DNA of 64,000 nucleotides, taken from Pseudomonas sp. TMP9 (GTDB taxonomy: Bacteria; Pseudomonadota; Gammaproteobacteria; Pseudomonadales; Pseudomonadaceae). Below, piece by piece: positions 1 through 9,716 of the stretch (the first letter of the stretch is position 1; each line of letters opens with the position of its first letter). The notes below the pieces were generated by a model that was given only the letters and a program-made list of their open reading frames with translations, was not told where the DNA came from and did no database searches. Location of the stretch: positions 496,001 to 560,000 of the forward strand of contig NZ_CP149803.1 in NCBI RefSeq assembly GCF_037943105.1, written 5' to 3'. Position numbers and translations under genes: made by a program.

Positions 1-728
1 ACCTGCTCAGCACTTACGATTTCCCGGGCGACGACACACCGATCATCATTGGCTCTGCGCTGATGGCGTTGAACGGTCAAGACGACAACGAAATGGGCAC
101 CACTGCCGTTCGTAAGCTCGTTGAAACCCTGGACACCTACATTCCAGATCCAGTTCGCGCGATCGACAAGCCATTCCTGATGCCAATCGAAGACGTATTC
201 TCGATCTCCGGTCGTGGCACTGTGGTAACTGGCCGTATCGAGCGTGGCATCATCAAAATCCAGGAAGAACTGGAAATTGTTGGTCTGCGTGACACTGTCA
301 AGACCACGTGTACTGGTGTTGAAATGTTCCGTAAGCTGCTCGACGAAGGTCGTGCTGGTGAGAACTGCGGCGTGCTGCTGCGCGGCACCAAGCGTGACGA
401 CGTAGAGCGTGGCCAGGTTCTGGTTAAGCCGGGTTCGGTTAAGCCGCACACCACGTTCACTGCAGAAGTGTACGTGTTGAGCAAAGAAGAAGGCGGTCGT
501 CATACGCCGTTCTTCAAAGGCTACCGTCCTCAGTTCTACTTCCGTACAACTGACGTAACCGGTAACTGCGAACTGCCGGAAGGCGTTGAGATGGTGATGC
601 CAGGTGACAACATTCAGATGACTGTCACACTGATCAAGACCATCGCAATGGAAGAAGGCTTGCGTTTCGCTATTCGTGAAGGCGGTCGTACCGTCGGCGC
701 TGGCGTCGTAGCCAAAATCATCGCGTAA
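1..728 (+). CDS. tuf: Elongation factor Tu, C-terminal part (5' end outside window)
   Basis: This is the C-terminal part of EF-Tu, the GTPase that brings aminoacyl-tRNA to the ribosomal A site. The reading frame is open from base 3, so the gene begins before the window. What remains is the end of the G domain ([11 protein letters not shown]) followed by beta-barrel domains 2 and 3, including the family signatures [10 protein letters not shown] and [15 protein letters not shown], and the normal end VVAKIIA. It lies just upstream of rpsJ, the usual place for a tuf copy in pseudomonads. A strong hairpin terminator follows at once. Identification is certain; which tuf paralogue it is cannot be told. 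Confidence 0.98.
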   Translation, partial: LLSTYDFPGDDTPIIIGSALMALNGQDDNEMGTTAVRKLVETLDTYIPDPVRAIDKPFLMPIEDVFSISGRGTVVTGRIERGIIKIQEELEIVGLRDTVKTTCTGVEMFRKLLDEGRAGENCGVLLRGTKRDDVERGQVLVKPGSVKPHTTFTAEVYVLSKEEGGRHTPFFKGYRPQFYFRTTDVTGNCELPEGVEMVMPGDNIQMTVTLIKTIAMEEGLRFAIREGGRTVGAGVVAKIIA

Positions 729-742
729 GTGATGGTTTAAGG

Positions 743-770
743 AAAAGCCCCCGCATGCGGGGGCTTTTTT
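743..770 (+). terminator. Rho-independent terminator of tuf
   Basis: AGCCCCCGCATGCGGGGGCT is a near-perfect GC-rich hairpin, preceded by AAA and followed by six T. It starts 15 nt after the tuf stop codon and separates tuf transcription from the S10 operon promoter. Confidence 0.93.
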
Positions 771-849
771 GTGGGTGCATGTTCTGCGGGTCTTTTTGTG
801 CTTTTGCACGCAGGCGATAGCGGTAGCCTCAGGCCTTTGCTCTATTGGG

Positions 850-878
850 TTGACACTTGTTGGGGCCGTCTATAGAAT
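850..878 (+). promoter_or_regulatory. Candidate sigma-70 promoter of the S10 operon
   Basis: A perfect -35 TTGACA at 850-855 and a -10 TAGAAT at 873-878 are separated by 17 bp, about 65 bp upstream of rpsJ. This is the only consensus-quality promoter between the tuf terminator and rpsJ. It would drive rpsJ to rpsN and perhaps further. Confidence 0.75.
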
Positions 879-942
879 CACGCCTCCTTTTAACGGGCGT
901 ATTGCGTCCGTTGGGAATAGCAGCTTGGAATCTGAGGTCAAA

Positions 943-1254
943 ATGCAAAACCAACAAATCCGTATTCGGTTGAAGGCTTTTGACCATCGCCTGATCGATC
1001 AATCAACCCAGGAAATCGTGGAAACCGCGAAACGTACTGGTGCTCAGGTGCGTGGTCCTATTCCTCTGCCTACCCGCAAAGAGCGGTTCACCGTACTGAC
1101 CTCACCGCACGTCAACAAAGACGCGCGCGATCAGTTCGAGATCCGTACTCATAAGCGTGTTCTGGATATCGTCCAGCCAACGGATAAAACCGTTGATGCG
1201 CTGATGAAGCTTGATCTTGCGGCTGGTGTGGAAGTGCAGATCAGCCTCGGCTAA
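943..1254 (+). CDS. rpsJ: 30S ribosomal protein S10 (transcription antitermination factor NusE)
   Basis: S10 is a small-subunit head protein; as NusE it also pairs with NusB in transcription antitermination, and nusB lies at 39.4 kb in this window. The 103-residue protein starts [15 protein letters not shown] and ends VEVQISLG, the normal full length. The frame stays open upstream to about 769, but the ATG at 943 matches the conserved N-terminus and follows a purine-rich GAGGTCAAA site. It is the first gene of the S10 operon, followed after 84 nt by rplC. Confidence 0.98.
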   Translation: MQNQQIRIRLKAFDHRLIDQSTQEIVETAKRTGAQVRGPIPLPTRKERFTVLTSPHVNKDARDQFEIRTHKRVLDIVQPTDKTVDALMKLDLAAGVEVQISLG

Positions 1255-1338
1255 AACCGCTTCAGGTTTTAGTCGTGTAACGCTCTGAAATGGGCGGCCA
1301 TAGCGGGTGAAAGCCCCGTACACTCATGAGGTTACAAC

Positions 1339-1974
1339 ATGACTATTGGTGTAGTCGGTCGCAAGTGCGGTATGACCCGCATTTTCACCGAAGAAGGTGT
1401 CTCCATTCCTGTTACGGTCATTGAGATCGAGCCGAATCGAGTCACCCAGTTCAAAACCGAAGAGTCCGATGGCTATCGTGCAGTGCAAGTCACTGTCGGT
1501 GAGCGTCGCGCTTCTCGTGTCACTAAGGCGCAAGCCGGCCATTTCGCTAAGGCGAACGTCGCGGCAGGTCGTACTGTTATGGAATTTCGTCTTGAAGAAG
1601 GCGAGTACCAGGCAGGTGATCTGATCAACGCTGAAATATTCCAAGCTGGTCAACTGGTGGATGTCACCGGTCAGTCCAAAGGTAAAGGCTTTGCCGGTAC
1701 CATCAAGCGTTGGAATTTCCGCGGCCAAGACAACACCCACGGTAACTCCGTGTCCCACCGTGTTCCGGGTTCTATTGGCCAGTGCCAGACCCCAGGTCGC
1801 GTATTCAAGGGCAAAAAAATGTCCGGTCACATGGGTGCTGAGCGCGTGACTGTGCAGTCCCTGGAAGTAGTGCGCGTCGATGCTGAACGCAACCTGCTGC
1901 TGGTCAAGGGTGCCGTTCCTGGTGCTACTGGCGGCAACCTGGTTGTCCGTCCGGCAGCCAAGGCTCGCGGTTAA
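1339..1974 (+). CDS. rplC: 50S ribosomal protein L3
   Basis: L3 binds near the 3' end of 23S rRNA and is one of the two proteins that start 50S assembly. The 211-residue product has the family's N-terminus ([16 protein letters not shown]) and the conserved glycine-rich loop around [13 protein letters not shown] that reaches towards the peptidyl-transferase centre; its length is typical. It is the second gene of the S10 operon and is followed 12 nt later by rplD. Confidence 0.98.
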   Translation: MTIGVVGRKCGMTRIFTEEGVSIPVTVIEIEPNRVTQFKTEESDGYRAVQVTVGERRASRVTKAQAGHFAKANVAAGRTVMEFRLEEGEYQAGDLINAEIFQAGQLVDVTGQSKGKGFAGTIKRWNFRGQDNTHGNSVSHRVPGSIGQCQTPGRVFKGKKMSGHMGAERVTVQSLEVVRVDAERNLLLVKGAVPGATGGNLVVRPAAKARG

Positions 1975-1986
1975 GGGGAAGCTGAC

Positions 1987-2589
1987 ATGCAATTAAATGT
2001 AAATGGCGCTCAAGCCATCGAAGTATCCGAAGCCACTTTTGGCGGCGCATACAACGAAACCCTGGTTCACCAAGCAGTAGTGGCCTACATGGCCGGTGGT
2101 CGTCAGGGCAGTAAGCAGCAGAAGACTCGTTCTGATGTGTCGGGTGGCGGTAAGCGTCCTTGGCGTCAGAAAGGTACCGGTCGCGCTCGTGCGGGTACCA
2201 CTCGTGGTCCGATCTGGCGTGGCGGTGGTGTGACATTCGCGGCTCGCCCGCAGGATCACTCACAGAAGCTGAACAAGAAGATGTATCGCGCTGCTTTGCG
2301 CTCGATTCTTGCTGAGCTGGTGCGTACCGATCGTATGGTTGTTGTTGAAGACTTCAGCGTTGACGCGCCGAAGACTAAAGACCTGCTGAACAAGTTGAAT
2401 GGCATGGGTCTGACCGACGTTTTGATCGTGTCTGATTCGGTCGACGAAAATCTGTACCTGGCTGCGCGTAACCTTCCACACGTTGATGTCCGTGACGTGC
2501 AAGGTACCGATCCGGTCAGTCTGATCGCGTATGAGAAGGTGTTGTTCACCGTATCTGCCGTGAAGAAATTCGAGGAGCTGCTGGGATGA
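1987..2589 (+). CDS. rplD: 50S ribosomal protein L4
   Basis: L4 binds 23S rRNA and, with L22, lines the narrow part of the peptide exit tunnel. The product is 200 residues; the basic internal loop with [15 protein letters not shown] (about residues 56-70) is the tunnel extension. In E. coli L4 also represses its own S10 operon through the mRNA leader; no comparable leader structure was evident here, so that control is not claimed. The stop overlaps the rplW start by 4 nt (ATGA), which implies translational coupling. Confidence 0.98.
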   Translation: MQLNVNGAQAIEVSEATFGGAYNETLVHQAVVAYMAGGRQGSKQQKTRSDVSGGGKRPWRQKGTGRARAGTTRGPIWRGGGVTFAARPQDHSQKLNKKMYRAALRSILAELVRTDRMVVVEDFSVDAPKTKDLLNKLNGMGLTDVLIVSDSVDENLYLAARNLPHVDVRDVQGTDPVSLIAYEKVLFTVSAVKKFEELLG

Positions 2590-2885
2590 ACCAGGAACGC
2601 GTATTTAAAGTGCTGCTTGGCCCGCACATCTCCGAGAAGGCAACACTTCTGGCTGATAAAAAAAGCCAATTCGTTTTTAAGGTTGCAATCGATGCAACCA
2701 AGCTGGAAATCAAGAAGGCCGTCGAAAGCCTGTTCAGCGTGAACGTTGCTGCTGTCAATACCGTGAATGTTCTTGGTAAGACAAAGCGCAATGCTCGCGG
2801 CATGGGCAAGCGTAACGACTGGAAGAAAGCGATCATTTCGCTTCAGCCAGGCCAAGATCTCGATTTCACCAGCAGTGCTGAGTAA
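2586..2885 (+). CDS. rplW: 50S ribosomal protein L23
   Basis: L23 sits at the exit of the peptide tunnel, where trigger factor and SRP dock. The protein is 99 residues, begins [19 protein letters not shown] and has the family motif [18 protein letters not shown]. The ATG overlaps the rplD stop (ATGA). rplB follows after 14 nt with a strong GGGAGGGGAG ribosome-binding site. Confidence 0.98.
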   Translation: MNQERVFKVLLGPHISEKATLLADKKSQFVFKVAIDATKLEIKKAVESLFSVNVAAVNTVNVLGKTKRNARGMGKRNDWKKAIISLQPGQDLDFTSSAE

Positions 2886-2899
2886 GGGAGGGGAGCATC

Positions 2900-3724
2900 A
2901 TGGCAATCGTTAAATGCAAACCGACTTCCCCTGGCCGCCGTTTTGTGGTCAAGGTGGTCAATCAGGAGCTGCATAAAGGCGCTCCTCACGCTCCGCTGCT
3001 TGAGAAAAAGTCGAAGACTGGCGGTCGTAACAACAATGGTCGCATCACTACCCGTCATATCGGTGGTGGCCATAAGCAGCATTATCGTTTGGTCGATTTC
3101 CGTCGTAACGACAAAGATGGCATTCCAGCCACTGTTGAGCGTATTGAATACGATCCAAACCGTACCGCACACATCGCCTTGATGTTGTATGCGGACGGTG
3201 AGCGCCGCTACATCATTGCCCCTAAAGGCGTGAGTGCTGGCGATCAACTGATTGCTGGGATCATGGCGCCGATCAAGCCGGGCAACAGTCTGCAACTGCG
3301 CAACATTCCAGTTGGTAGCACTGTTCACGGTATCGAATTGAAGCCGGGTAAAGGTGCTCAGATCGCTCGTTCCGCTGGTGCTTCGGCTCAGCTGATTGCG
3401 CGTGAAGGTGTCTACGTGACCTTGCGTCTGCGTTCCGGTGAAATGCGTAAAGTACTGGCTGAATGCCGTGCGACCTTGGGCGAAGTCTCGAACTCTGAGC
3501 ACAGCCTTCGTTCGCTGGGTAAAGCAGGTGCTAAGCGCTGGCGTGGCGTTCGCCCAACCGTTCGTGGTGTTGCCATGAACCCGGTTGACCACCCACACGG
3601 TGGTGGTGAAGGTCGTACCTCTGGTGGTCGTCATCCGGTGTCTCCATGGGGCTTCCCGACTAAGGGCGCGAAGACTCGTGGTAACAAACGCACCGATAAA
3701 ATGATCGTCCGTCGTCGCAAGTAA
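2900..3724 (+). CDS. rplB: 50S ribosomal protein L2
   Basis: L2 is a large 23S rRNA-binding protein needed for subunit joining and peptidyl-transferase assembly. The 274-residue product contains the signature [13 protein letters not shown], whose central histidine is the highly conserved residue near the catalytic centre, and a basic C-terminus (KMIVRRRK). Length and ends are typical for the family. Confidence 0.98.
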   Translation: MAIVKCKPTSPGRRFVVKVVNQELHKGAPHAPLLEKKSKTGGRNNNGRITTRHIGGGHKQHYRLVDFRRNDKDGIPATVERIEYDPNRTAHIALMLYADGERRYIIAPKGVSAGDQLIAGIMAPIKPGNSLQLRNIPVGSTVHGIELKPGKGAQIARSAGASAQLIAREGVYVTLRLRSGEMRKVLAECRATLGEVSNSEHSLRSLGKAGAKRWRGVRPTVRGVAMNPVDHPHGGGEGRTSGGRHPVSPWGFPTKGAKTRGNKRTDKMIVRRRK

Positions 3725-3740
3725 ATAGAGGGATACGACA

Positions 3741-4016
3741 GTGCCACGTTCTCTGAAAAAAGGTCCTTTTATTGATCTTCACCTACTGAAGAAGATCGAA
3801 GTGGCGGTGGAAAAGAACGATCGCAAGCCAGTGAAAACCTGGTCGCGCCGTTCGATGATCCTGCCACAAATGGTCGGCTTGACCATCGCTGTACACAACG
3901 GTCGTCAACATGTCCCAGTTCTTGTGAACGAAGACATGGTCGGTCACAAACTAGGCGAATTTGCCGGCACCCGTACCTATCGTGGGCACGTGGCTGACAA
4001 AAAAGCCAAGCGTTAA
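3741..4016 (+). CDS. rpsS: 30S ribosomal protein S19
   Basis: S19 forms a complex with S13 in the 30S head and contacts the A-site region. The 91-residue protein begins [11 protein letters not shown], as across the family, and ends in a basic KKAKR tail. It uses a GTG start at 3741 behind AGAGGGA; no ATG lies nearby in frame. It sits between rplB and rplV in the standard order. Confidence 0.97.
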   Translation: MPRSLKKGPFIDLHLLKKIEVAVEKNDRKPVKTWSRRSMILPQMVGLTIAVHNGRQHVPVLVNEDMVGHKLGEFAGTRTYRGHVADKKAKR

Positions 4017-4027
4017 GGGGTTAGGAA

Positions 4028-4360
4028 ATGGAAGTAGCCGCTAAGTTGTCGGGCGCTCGAATCTCCGCCCAAAAAGCCCGCTTGGTCGCTGACCAGATTC
4101 GCGGGAAAAAGGTGGGTGAAGCGCTCAATCTGCTGGCTTTCAGCAGTAAGAAAGCCGCCGAGATCATCAAGAAAGTGCTGGAGTCGGCTGTAGCCAACGC
4201 CGAGCACAACGAAGGCGCAGACGTTGATGACTTGAAGGTCAGCACCGTTTTCGTTAACGAAGGGCGTTCGCTGAAGCGAATCATGCCGCGTGCCAAAGGC
4301 CGCGCTGATCGCATCGTCAAGCGGTCTTGCCATATCACTGTCAAGGTTGCGGACAAGTAA
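4028..4360 (+). CDS. rplV: 50S ribosomal protein L22
   Basis: L22 spans the 50S subunit, and its long hairpin loop forms the exit-tunnel constriction with L4. The 110-residue protein has the conserved core [16 protein letters not shown] and the C-terminal loop [13 protein letters not shown]. It lies 11 nt after rpsS and 13 nt before rpsC. Confidence 0.98.
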   Translation: MEVAAKLSGARISAQKARLVADQIRGKKVGEALNLLAFSSKKAAEIIKKVLESAVANAEHNEGADVDDLKVSTVFVNEGRSLKRIMPRAKGRADRIVKRSCHITVKVADK

Positions 4361-4373
4361 CGGAGTCGATCAG

Positions 4374-5060
4374 ATGGGTCAGAAAGTACATCCCATTGGC
4401 ATTCGCCTGGGAATCGTCAAGGAGCACACCTCCGTCTGGTACGCCAGCGGTCGGACTTATGCAGACTATTTGTTTGCAGATCTGAAGGTGCGCGAGTATC
4501 TCCAAGACAAATTAAAAAGCGCGTCCGTAAGCCGTATCGACATTGCTCGCCCGGCTCAAACTGCACGTATCACCATCCACACTGCTCGTCCCGGTATCGT
4601 TATCGGTAAGAAAGGTGAAGATGTTGAGAAACTGCGTCAGGACCTGACCAAGCAAATGGGTGTGCCTGTGCACATCAATATCGAAGAGATCCGCAAGCCG
4701 GAGCTCGACGGTATGCTGGTTGCGCAGAGCGTAGCTCAGCAGCTGGAGCGTCGTGTGATGTTCCGTCGCGCGATGAAGCGCGCTGTACAGAACGCCATGC
4801 GTATTGGTGCCAAGGGCATCAAAATCCAAGTGAGCGGTCGTCTCGGTGGTGCTGAAATTGCACGTACCGAATGGTATCGCGAAGGTCGTGTGCCGTTGCA
4901 CACCCTGCGTGCTGATATCGACTATGCCACGTACGAAGCGCACACCACTTATGGTGTGATCGGTGTCAAGGTTTGGATCTTCAAAGGCGAAGTAATTGGT
5001 GGTCGCCATGAAGAACTAAAACCACAAGCACCTGCGCCTCGTAAAAAAGCTGCTAAGTAA
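4374..5060 (+). CDS. rpsC: 30S ribosomal protein S3
   Basis: S3 is part of the mRNA entry channel of the 30S subunit. The 228-residue product starts [13 protein letters not shown]; upstream in-frame codons exist back to 4290 but overlap rplV and are not part of the conserved protein. The KH domain lies around residues 39-107, with the motif VIGKKGEDV. The ATG is preceded by a CGGAG site. Confidence 0.98.
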   Translation: MGQKVHPIGIRLGIVKEHTSVWYASGRTYADYLFADLKVREYLQDKLKSASVSRIDIARPAQTARITIHTARPGIVIGKKGEDVEKLRQDLTKQMGVPVHINIEEIRKPELDGMLVAQSVAQQLERRVMFRRAMKRAVQNAMRIGAKGIKIQVSGRLGGAEIARTEWYREGRVPLHTLRADIDYATYEAHTTYGVIGVKVWIFKGEVIGGRHEELKPQAPAPRKKAAK

Positions 5061-5072
5061 GGGGTACGCCAA

Positions 5073-5486
5073 ATGTTACAACCAAAGCGTACGAAGTTCC
5101 GTAAGCAGATGACAGGTCACAACCGTGGCTTGGCTCAGCGCGGTAGTAAAGTCAGCTTCGGCGAATATGCGCTGAAGTCTGTTGCTCGCGGTCGTCTCAC
5201 CGCCCGTCAGATTGAGTCCGCTCGTCGTGCTCTGACTCGCCACGTGAAGCGTGGTGGGAAAATCTGGATTCGCGTGTTCCCGGATAAGCCAATTTCCAAG
5301 AAGCCTCTCGAAGTGCGGATGGGTAAAGGTAAGGGTAGCGTTGAATATTGGGTAGCTCAGATCCAGCCAGGTAAAATCCTGTACGAGATCGAAGGCGTTT
5401 CCGAAGAGTTGGCGCGCGAGGCTTTTGCCTTGGCTGCTGCAAAGCTGCCGCTTGCCACCACTTTTGTTAAGCGGACGGTGATGTGA
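5073..5486 (+). CDS. rplP: 50S ribosomal protein L16
   Basis: L16 organises the A-site and P-site tRNA region of the large subunit. The 137-residue protein begins [19 protein letters not shown] and has the conserved [15 protein letters not shown] segment (here [14 protein letters not shown]), which holds the arginine that is beta-hydroxylated by RoxA in some bacteria. Its TGA shares one base with the rpmC ATG. Confidence 0.98.
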
Positions 5487-5677
5487 TGAAGGCGAATGAA
5501 CTTCGTGAAAAATCAGCACAGCAGCTGAACGAGCAACTGCTCGGCCTGCTGCGCGACCAGTTCAATCTGCGTATGCAGAAAGCAACTGGCCAGTTGGGGC
5601 AGTCTCACCTGCTCTCGCAAGTTAAGCGCGATATCGCTCGTGTGAAAACTGTGCTCAACCAGCAGGCAGGTAAGTGA
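5486..5677 (+). CDS. rpmC: 50S ribosomal protein L29
   Basis: L29 is a small two-helix protein near the tunnel exit next to L23. The 63-residue product ([18 protein letters not shown]) is standard. A GTG lies one codon upstream, but the ATG at 5486, in the TGATG overlap with rplP, gives the conserved N-terminus. Confidence 0.96.
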
Positions 5678-5679
5678 TC

Positions 5680-5946
5680 ATGGCTGAAGCCGAAAAAACC
5701 GTCCGTACGCTGACTGGCCGTGTCGTCAGCGACAAGATGGACAAGACCATCACCGTATTGATCGAGCGTCGCGTTAAGCACCCGATCTACGGCAAATATG
5801 TCAAGCGTTCGACCAAGCTGCACGCTCACGACGAAACCAATCAGAGCAAAATCGGTGACAAAGTTTCCATTCGTGAAACCCGTCCCGTAGCCAAGACTAA
5901 ATCTTGGGCGCTGGTTGAGATCCTCGAACGCGCAGTGGAAGTCTAA
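5680..5946 (+). CDS. rpsQ: 30S ribosomal protein S17
   Basis: S17 is a primary 16S rRNA-binding OB-fold protein of the 30S body. The product is 88 residues from the ATG at 5680 ([20 protein letters not shown]); an in-frame GTG two codons upstream overlaps the rpmC stop and is less likely. The motif [13 protein letters not shown] is characteristic of the family. Confidence 0.97.
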   Translation: MAEAEKTVRTLTGRVVSDKMDKTITVLIERRVKHPIYGKYVKRSTKLHAHDETNQSKIGDKVSIRETRPVAKTKSWALVEILERAVEV

Positions 5947-5969
5947 GGGCTAAGGGTCGGAGAAATTAT

Positions 5970-6338
5970 ATGATTCAGACTCAATCCATGCTCGACGTCG
6001 CTGACAACAGCGGTGCTCGTCGCGTTATGTGTATCAAGGTGCTTGGCGGTTCTCACCGCCGTTATGCAGGCATCGGCGACATCATCAAAGTGACCGTTAA
6101 GGAAGCAATTCCCCGCGGTAAAGTGAAGAAAGGTCAAGTGATGACTGCAGTTGTAGTCCGCACACGTCACGGCGTTCGTCGCCCTGATGGCTCGATCATT
6201 CGCTTTGATGGCAACGCTGCTGTTCTGCTGAACAACAAGCAAGAGCCAATAGGCACTCGTATTTTTGGGCCAGTGACTCGTGAACTTCGTAATGAGAAGT
6301 TCATGAAGATCGTCTCGCTCGCCCCTGAAGTGCTCTAA
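5970..6338 (+). CDS. rplN: 50S ribosomal protein L14
   Basis: L14 lies at the subunit interface and is the docking site of the ribosomal silencing factor RsfS. The 122-residue protein begins [27 protein letters not shown] and ends with the usual [11 protein letters not shown], so it is full length. It is preceded by GGAGAAA and followed 11 nt later by rplX. Confidence 0.98.
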   Translation: MIQTQSMLDVADNSGARRVMCIKVLGGSHRRYAGIGDIIKVTVKEAIPRGKVKKGQVMTAVVVRTRHGVRRPDGSIIRFDGNAAVLLNNKQEPIGTRIFGPVTRELRNEKFMKIVSLAPEVL

Positions 6339-6349
6339 GGAGATCCGAC

Positions 6350-6664
6350 ATGCAAAAGATTCGTCGTGACGACGAGATCATCGTGATCGCCGGTAAAGAC
6401 AAAGGTAAGCGTGGCAAGGTGCTCAAGGTTCTCGTTGACGACCGTTTGGTCGTTGGCGGGATTAACCTAGTGAAGCGCCATACCAAGCCGAACCCGATGT
6501 CGGGCGTTCAGGGCGGTATCATCGAGAAAGAGGCGCCTCTGCACGCTTCTAACGTTGCCATTTTCAATGGCGAAACCAGCAAGGCTGACCGCGTTGGTTT
6601 TAAAGTTGAAGACGGTAAAAAAATTCGTGTCTTCAAGTCGACCCAAAAAGCGGTTGATGCTTGA
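6350..6664 (+). CDS. rplX: 50S ribosomal protein L24
   Basis: L24 is an assembly initiator of the 50S subunit with a KOW domain. The 104-residue protein has the KOW motif around [15 protein letters not shown] (residues 12-27) and the conserved RHTKPNP loop. It lies 11 nt after rplN, preceded by AAGGAGA. Confidence 0.98.
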   Translation: MQKIRRDDEIIVIAGKDKGKRGKVLKVLVDDRLVVGGINLVKRHTKPNPMSGVQGGIIEKEAPLHASNVAIFNGETSKADRVGFKVEDGKKIRVFKSTQKAVDA

Positions 6665-6684
6665 ACACTGCTAGGTAGAAGACC

Positions 6685-7224
6685 ATGGCACGACTAAAAG
6701 AGATTTACCGGAAAGAAATCGCTCCGAAGCTTAAGGAAGAACTTAAGCTCGGTAACGTGATGGAAGTTCCGCGCATCACCAAGATCACCCTCAACATGGG
6801 TCTGGGCGAAGCAATCGGTGACAAGAAAATCATCGAGCATGCTGTTGCCGATCTGGAAAAGATTACCGGTCAGAAAGTCATAGTGACTTATGCCCGCAAG
6901 TCGATTGCAGGTTTCAAGGTTCGTGAAGGCTGGCCGATCGGCGTTAAAGTTACTCTGCGCCGTGAGCGTATGTACGAGTTCCTGGATCGTCTGCTGTCTA
7001 TCTCCCTGCCGCGCGTGCGTGACTTCCGTGGCCTGAATGCCAAGTCCTTCGACGGCCGTGGCAATTACAGCATGGGCGTTAAAGAGCAGATCATTTTCCC
7101 GGAAATCGACTACGACAAGATCGATGCTCTGCGTGGTCTGGATATTACCTTGACCACCACCGCCCGTTCGGATGATGAAGGTCGCGCTCTGTTGCGTGCT
7201 TTCAAATTCCCGTTCCGTAACTGA
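6685..7224 (+). CDS. rplE: 50S ribosomal protein L5
   Basis: L5 belongs to the 5S rRNA-protein complex and contacts P-site tRNA. The 179-residue product has the signature [11 protein letters not shown] (about residues 32-42) and the conserved [21 protein letters not shown]. It is full length. In E. coli, S8 represses the spc operon by binding the rplX-rplE junction; the 20-nt gap here is too short to judge by eye. Confidence 0.98.
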   Translation: MARLKEIYRKEIAPKLKEELKLGNVMEVPRITKITLNMGLGEAIGDKKIIEHAVADLEKITGQKVIVTYARKSIAGFKVREGWPIGVKVTLRRERMYEFLDRLLSISLPRVRDFRGLNAKSFDGRGNYSMGVKEQIIFPEIDYDKIDALRGLDITLTTTARSDDEGRALLRAFKFPFRN

Positions 7225-7237
7225 TTGGAGTTCGATC

Positions 7238-7543
7238 ATGGCCAAAACCAGCATGAAAAACCGCGAGCTGAAGCGTCAGCAGACGGTAGCTAAGTACGCT
7301 AAAAAGCGTGCCGAGCTGAAAGCTACCATCGCCGATCTGAACGCCAGTCCAGAAGCGCGTTGGGAAGCTCAAGTAGCGCTGCAGAAGCAGCCGCGTGACG
7401 CCAGCGCCTCGCGCTTGCGTAATCGCTGCCGCATTACCGGTCGTCCGCACGGCGTGTATCGCAAGTTCGGTCTGTCGCGTATTAAGCTGCGTGAAGCTGC
7501 AATGCGTGGTGATGTACCAGGTCTGGTTAAAGCCAGCTGGTAA
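7238..7543 (+). CDS. rpsN: 30S ribosomal protein S14 (zinc-independent form)
   Basis: S14 is a 30S head protein. The 101-residue product begins [14 protein letters not shown] and lacks the CxxC pairs of the short zinc-binding S14, so it is the zinc-independent type. The frame extends upstream into rplE, but the ATG at 7238 behind TTGGAG gives the conserved start. Unlike the tight spacing elsewhere in the operon, a 183-bp gap follows before rpsH. Confidence 0.97.
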   Translation: MAKTSMKNRELKRQQTVAKYAKKRAELKATIADLNASPEARWEAQVALQKQPRDASASRLRNRCRITGRPHGVYRKFGLSRIKLREAAMRGDVPGLVKASW

Positions 7544-7546
7544 ATA

Positions 7547-7620
7547 ACAAAGCCGGCCTAGTGCCGGCTTTGTCTTATCTGTGAAACAAGCCCCTTTGGG
7601 GCTTGCTTCATTTTTGATCA
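7547..7620 (+). terminator. Two tandem hairpins between rpsN and rpsH (attenuator candidates)
   Basis: The first hairpin is an 11-bp perfect stem (ACAAAGCCGGC at 7547-7557 with GCCGGCTTTGT at 7563-7573, loop CTAGT). The second is an 8-bp perfect stem (CAAGCCCC at 7587-7594 with GGGGCTTG at 7598-7605, loop TTT), followed by CTTCATTTTTG. T tracts are short, so full termination is doubtful; partial termination or mRNA processing in mid-operon is more likely. Confidence 0.6.
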
Positions 7621-7631
7621 GTCTCTAGAAT
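7603..7631 (+). promoter_or_regulatory. Candidate internal promoter for rpsH-secY
   Basis: A -35-like TTGCTT (7603-7608) and a -10 TAGAAT (7626-7631) are 17 bp apart, just past the two hairpins. A partial copy of the -10 region recurs 40 bp downstream (CTAGAATGCTCGGC at 7625, CTAGAATTCTCAGC at 7665). A promoter here would let rpsH and the genes after it be transcribed independently of rpsJ-rpsN. Confidence 0.42.
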
Positions 7632-7726
7632 GCTCGGCTCGCCTGAGCCTGGGTTGTTAAATCCCTAGAATTCTCAGCGACTGTAGCCGCAAGGCTAATT
7701 CTTTTTGTATCAGGAGCGTCTAGCCC

Positions 7727-8119
7727 ATGAGTATGCAGGACCCGTTAGCGGACATGCTAACTCGTATCCGTAATGCCCAGATGGCTGAAAAGTCCGTCGT
7801 AAGCATGCCATCTTCGACCTTGAAGGTAGCTGTAGCCAAAGTTTTGAAAGACGAAGGTTATATTGCGGGATATCAGACCAGCGGCGAAGTTAAGCCGCAG
7901 CTGTCCATCGAGCTGAAGTACTTCGAAGGCCGTCCAGTCATCGAAGAAGTTAAGCGCGTAAGTCGTCCAGGCCTGCGCCAATATAAATCCTCTGATGATC
8001 TGCCGAAAGTTCGTGGCGGTCTCGGGGTTTCCATCGTCTCCACCAATAAAGGTGTGATGACGGACCGCGCTGCGCGCGCTGCCGGTGTCGGCGGCGAAGT
8101 GCTTTGCACAGTGTTCTAA
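7727..8119 (+). CDS. rpsH: 30S ribosomal protein S8
   Basis: S8 is a primary 16S rRNA-binding protein and, in E. coli, the translational repressor of the spc operon. The 130-residue protein begins [18 protein letters not shown] and ends [10 protein letters not shown], both typical. The start at 7727 follows CAGGAG. A small GNRA-type hairpin (AGCC-GCAA-GGCT, 7685-7696) followed by AATTCTTTTT lies just upstream. Confidence 0.98.
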   Translation: MSMQDPLADMLTRIRNAQMAEKSVVSMPSSTLKVAVAKVLKDEGYIAGYQTSGEVKPQLSIELKYFEGRPVIEEVKRVSRPGLRQYKSSDDLPKVRGGLGVSIVSTNKGVMTDRAARAAGVGGEVLCTVF

Positions 8120-8132
8120 GGGGGGAATAAGC

Positions 8133-8666
8133 ATGTCTCGCGTTGCTAAGAACCCCGTCACGCTGCCCGCTGGTGTTGAGATTAATCTCGCCGGCCAACA
8201 GCTTTCGGTAAAGGGTGCCAAGGGTACTCTCGAACTGAATGTTCACTCGTCCGTTGAAGTTATGCATGAAGCTGGTGAGTTGCGTTTCGCTGCTCGCAAT
8301 GGTGATCAGCAAACTCGCGCCATGGCCGGCACTACTCGTGCACTGGTCAATAACATGGTGATCGGAGTCAGTACTGGCTTTGAGCGTAAGCTGCAACTGG
8401 TTGGCGTTGGCTACAAAGCGCAAGCCAAAGGTCAGGTGCTGAGTCTTTCTTTGGGCTATTCCCACCCGATTGAGTACGAATTGCCGGAAGGCGTCGTGGC
8501 TGAGACTCCCAACCAGACCGAGATCCTGATCAAGGGTACCGATAAGCAAGTGGTTGGTCAGGTCGCTGCGGAGATTCGTGACTTCCGTCGTCCTGAACCT
8601 TATAAGGGCAAGGGTGTTCGTTACGCTGACGAAGTCGTCCGCCGTAAAGAAGCTAAGAAGAAGTAG
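8133..8666 (+). CDS. rplF: 50S ribosomal protein L6
   Basis: L6 binds near the sarcin-ricin loop of 23S rRNA. The 177-residue product starts [17 protein letters not shown] behind a strong GGGGGGAA site and carries the C-terminal signature [13 protein letters not shown]. In-frame codons upstream of 8133 overlap rpsH and are discarded. Confidence 0.98.
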   Translation: MSRVAKNPVTLPAGVEINLAGQQLSVKGAKGTLELNVHSSVEVMHEAGELRFAARNGDQQTRAMAGTTRALVNNMVIGVSTGFERKLQLVGVGYKAQAKGQVLSLSLGYSHPIEYELPEGVVAETPNQTEILIKGTDKQVVGQVAAEIRDFRRPEPYKGKGVRYADEVVRRKEAKKK

Positions 8667-8676
8667 GGCATAGCAA

Positions 8677-9027
8677 ATGACCGACAAAAAAGTTACTCGA
8701 CTGCGTCGCGCTCGCAAAGCACGCCTGAAAATGCACGAGCTAGAAGCCGTGCGTCTCTGCGTGTATCGCTCTTCGCAGCACATCTATGCCCAGGTCATTT
8801 CGGCCGACGGCAGCAAGGTTCTGGCCAGTGCCTCTACCTTGGACAAAGCACTGCGTGACGGCGCCACTGGCAACGTCGACGCGGCCAAGAAAGTTGGTGA
8901 GCTGGTTGCCGAGCGTGCGAAAGCAGCTGGTGTAACTCAGGTTGCATTCGACCGTTCTGGCTTCAAGTACCACGGCCGCGTTCAGGCGCTGGCTGATGCT
9001 GCTCGTGAAGGCGGGCTGGAGTTCTAA
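8677..9027 (+). CDS. rplR: 50S ribosomal protein L18
   Basis: L18 binds 5S rRNA together with L5 and L25. The 116-residue protein has the basic N-terminus [17 protein letters not shown] and the conserved C-terminal [20 protein letters not shown]. It ends 3 nt before rpsE. Confidence 0.98.
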   Translation: MTDKKVTRLRRARKARLKMHELEAVRLCVYRSSQHIYAQVISADGSKVLASASTLDKALRDGATGNVDAAKKVGELVAERAKAAGVTQVAFDRSGFKYHGRVQALADAAREGGLEF

Positions 9028-9030
9028 GTT

Positions 9031-9531
9031 ATGTCAAATAACGACCAAAAGCGCGACGAAGGCTATATCGAGAAGCTGGTACAGGTTAACCGTGTTGCCA
9101 AGACCGTAAAGGGTGGCCGTATCTTCACTTTCACTGCGTTGACCGTGGTAGGTGATGGTAAGGGTCGCGTTGGTTTCGGCCGCGGCAAGTCCCGTGAAGT
9201 GCCTGCTGCTATCCAGAAAGCGATGGAAGCTGCTCGTCGCAATATGATTCAGGTTGACCTGAACGGCACGACCCTGCAGTACGCAATTAAGTCTAATCAT
9301 GGCGCCTCTAAGGTGTACATGCAGCCTGCGTCCGAAGGTACTGGCATCATCGCGGGCGGCGCTATGCGCGCTGTTTTAGAAGTTGCTGGCGTGCAGAACG
9401 TTTTGGCTAAGTGCTACGGCTCGACTAACCAAGTGAACGTGGTTTACGCCACCTTTAAAGGTTTGAAAGCTATGCAGTCGCCAGGTTCTATTGCGGCTAA
9501 GCGTGGCAAGAGCGTCGAGGAGATTCTCTAA
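9031..9531 (+). CDS. rpsE: 30S ribosomal protein S5
   Basis: S5 lines the mRNA entry tunnel and affects decoding accuracy. The 166-residue protein has the S5 double-stranded RNA-binding-like domain with [21 protein letters not shown] (given here as its parts [11 protein letters not shown] and GKSREVPAA) and the usual C-terminus [10 protein letters not shown]. rplR ends 3 nt before it and rpmD begins 3 nt after it. Confidence 0.98.
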   Translation: MSNNDQKRDEGYIEKLVQVNRVAKTVKGGRIFTFTALTVVGDGKGRVGFGRGKSREVPAAIQKAMEAARRNMIQVDLNGTTLQYAIKSNHGASKVYMQPASEGTGIIAGGAMRAVLEVAGVQNVLAKCYGSTNQVNVVYATFKGLKAMQSPGSIAAKRGKSVEEIL

Positions 9532-9533
9532 TC

Positions 9534-9713
9534 ATGGCTACTACCGTAAAAGTTACGTTGATCAAAAGCATGACCGGCCGCATCCCTAATCATAAGTTGT
9601 GCGTTAAGGGTTTGGGTTTGCGTCGCATCGGTCACACCGTAGAAGTCCTTGATACTCCTGAGAATCGCGGGATGATCAACAAGGCTTACTACATGCTGCG
9701 AGTCGAGGGTTAA
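9534..9713 (+). CDS. rpmD: 50S ribosomal protein L30
   Basis: L30 is a small 23S rRNA-binding protein. The 59-residue product reads [20 protein letters not shown] to the end YYMLRVEG, with the family core [11 protein letters not shown]. It is too short for many ORF callers, but it fills the exact gap between rpsE (stop 9531) and rplO (start 9717), its invariant place in the operon. Confidence 0.96.
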   Translation: MATTVKVTLIKSMTGRIPNHKLCVKGLGLRRIGHTVEVLDTPENRGMINKAYYMLRVEG

Positions 9714-9716
9714 TAC

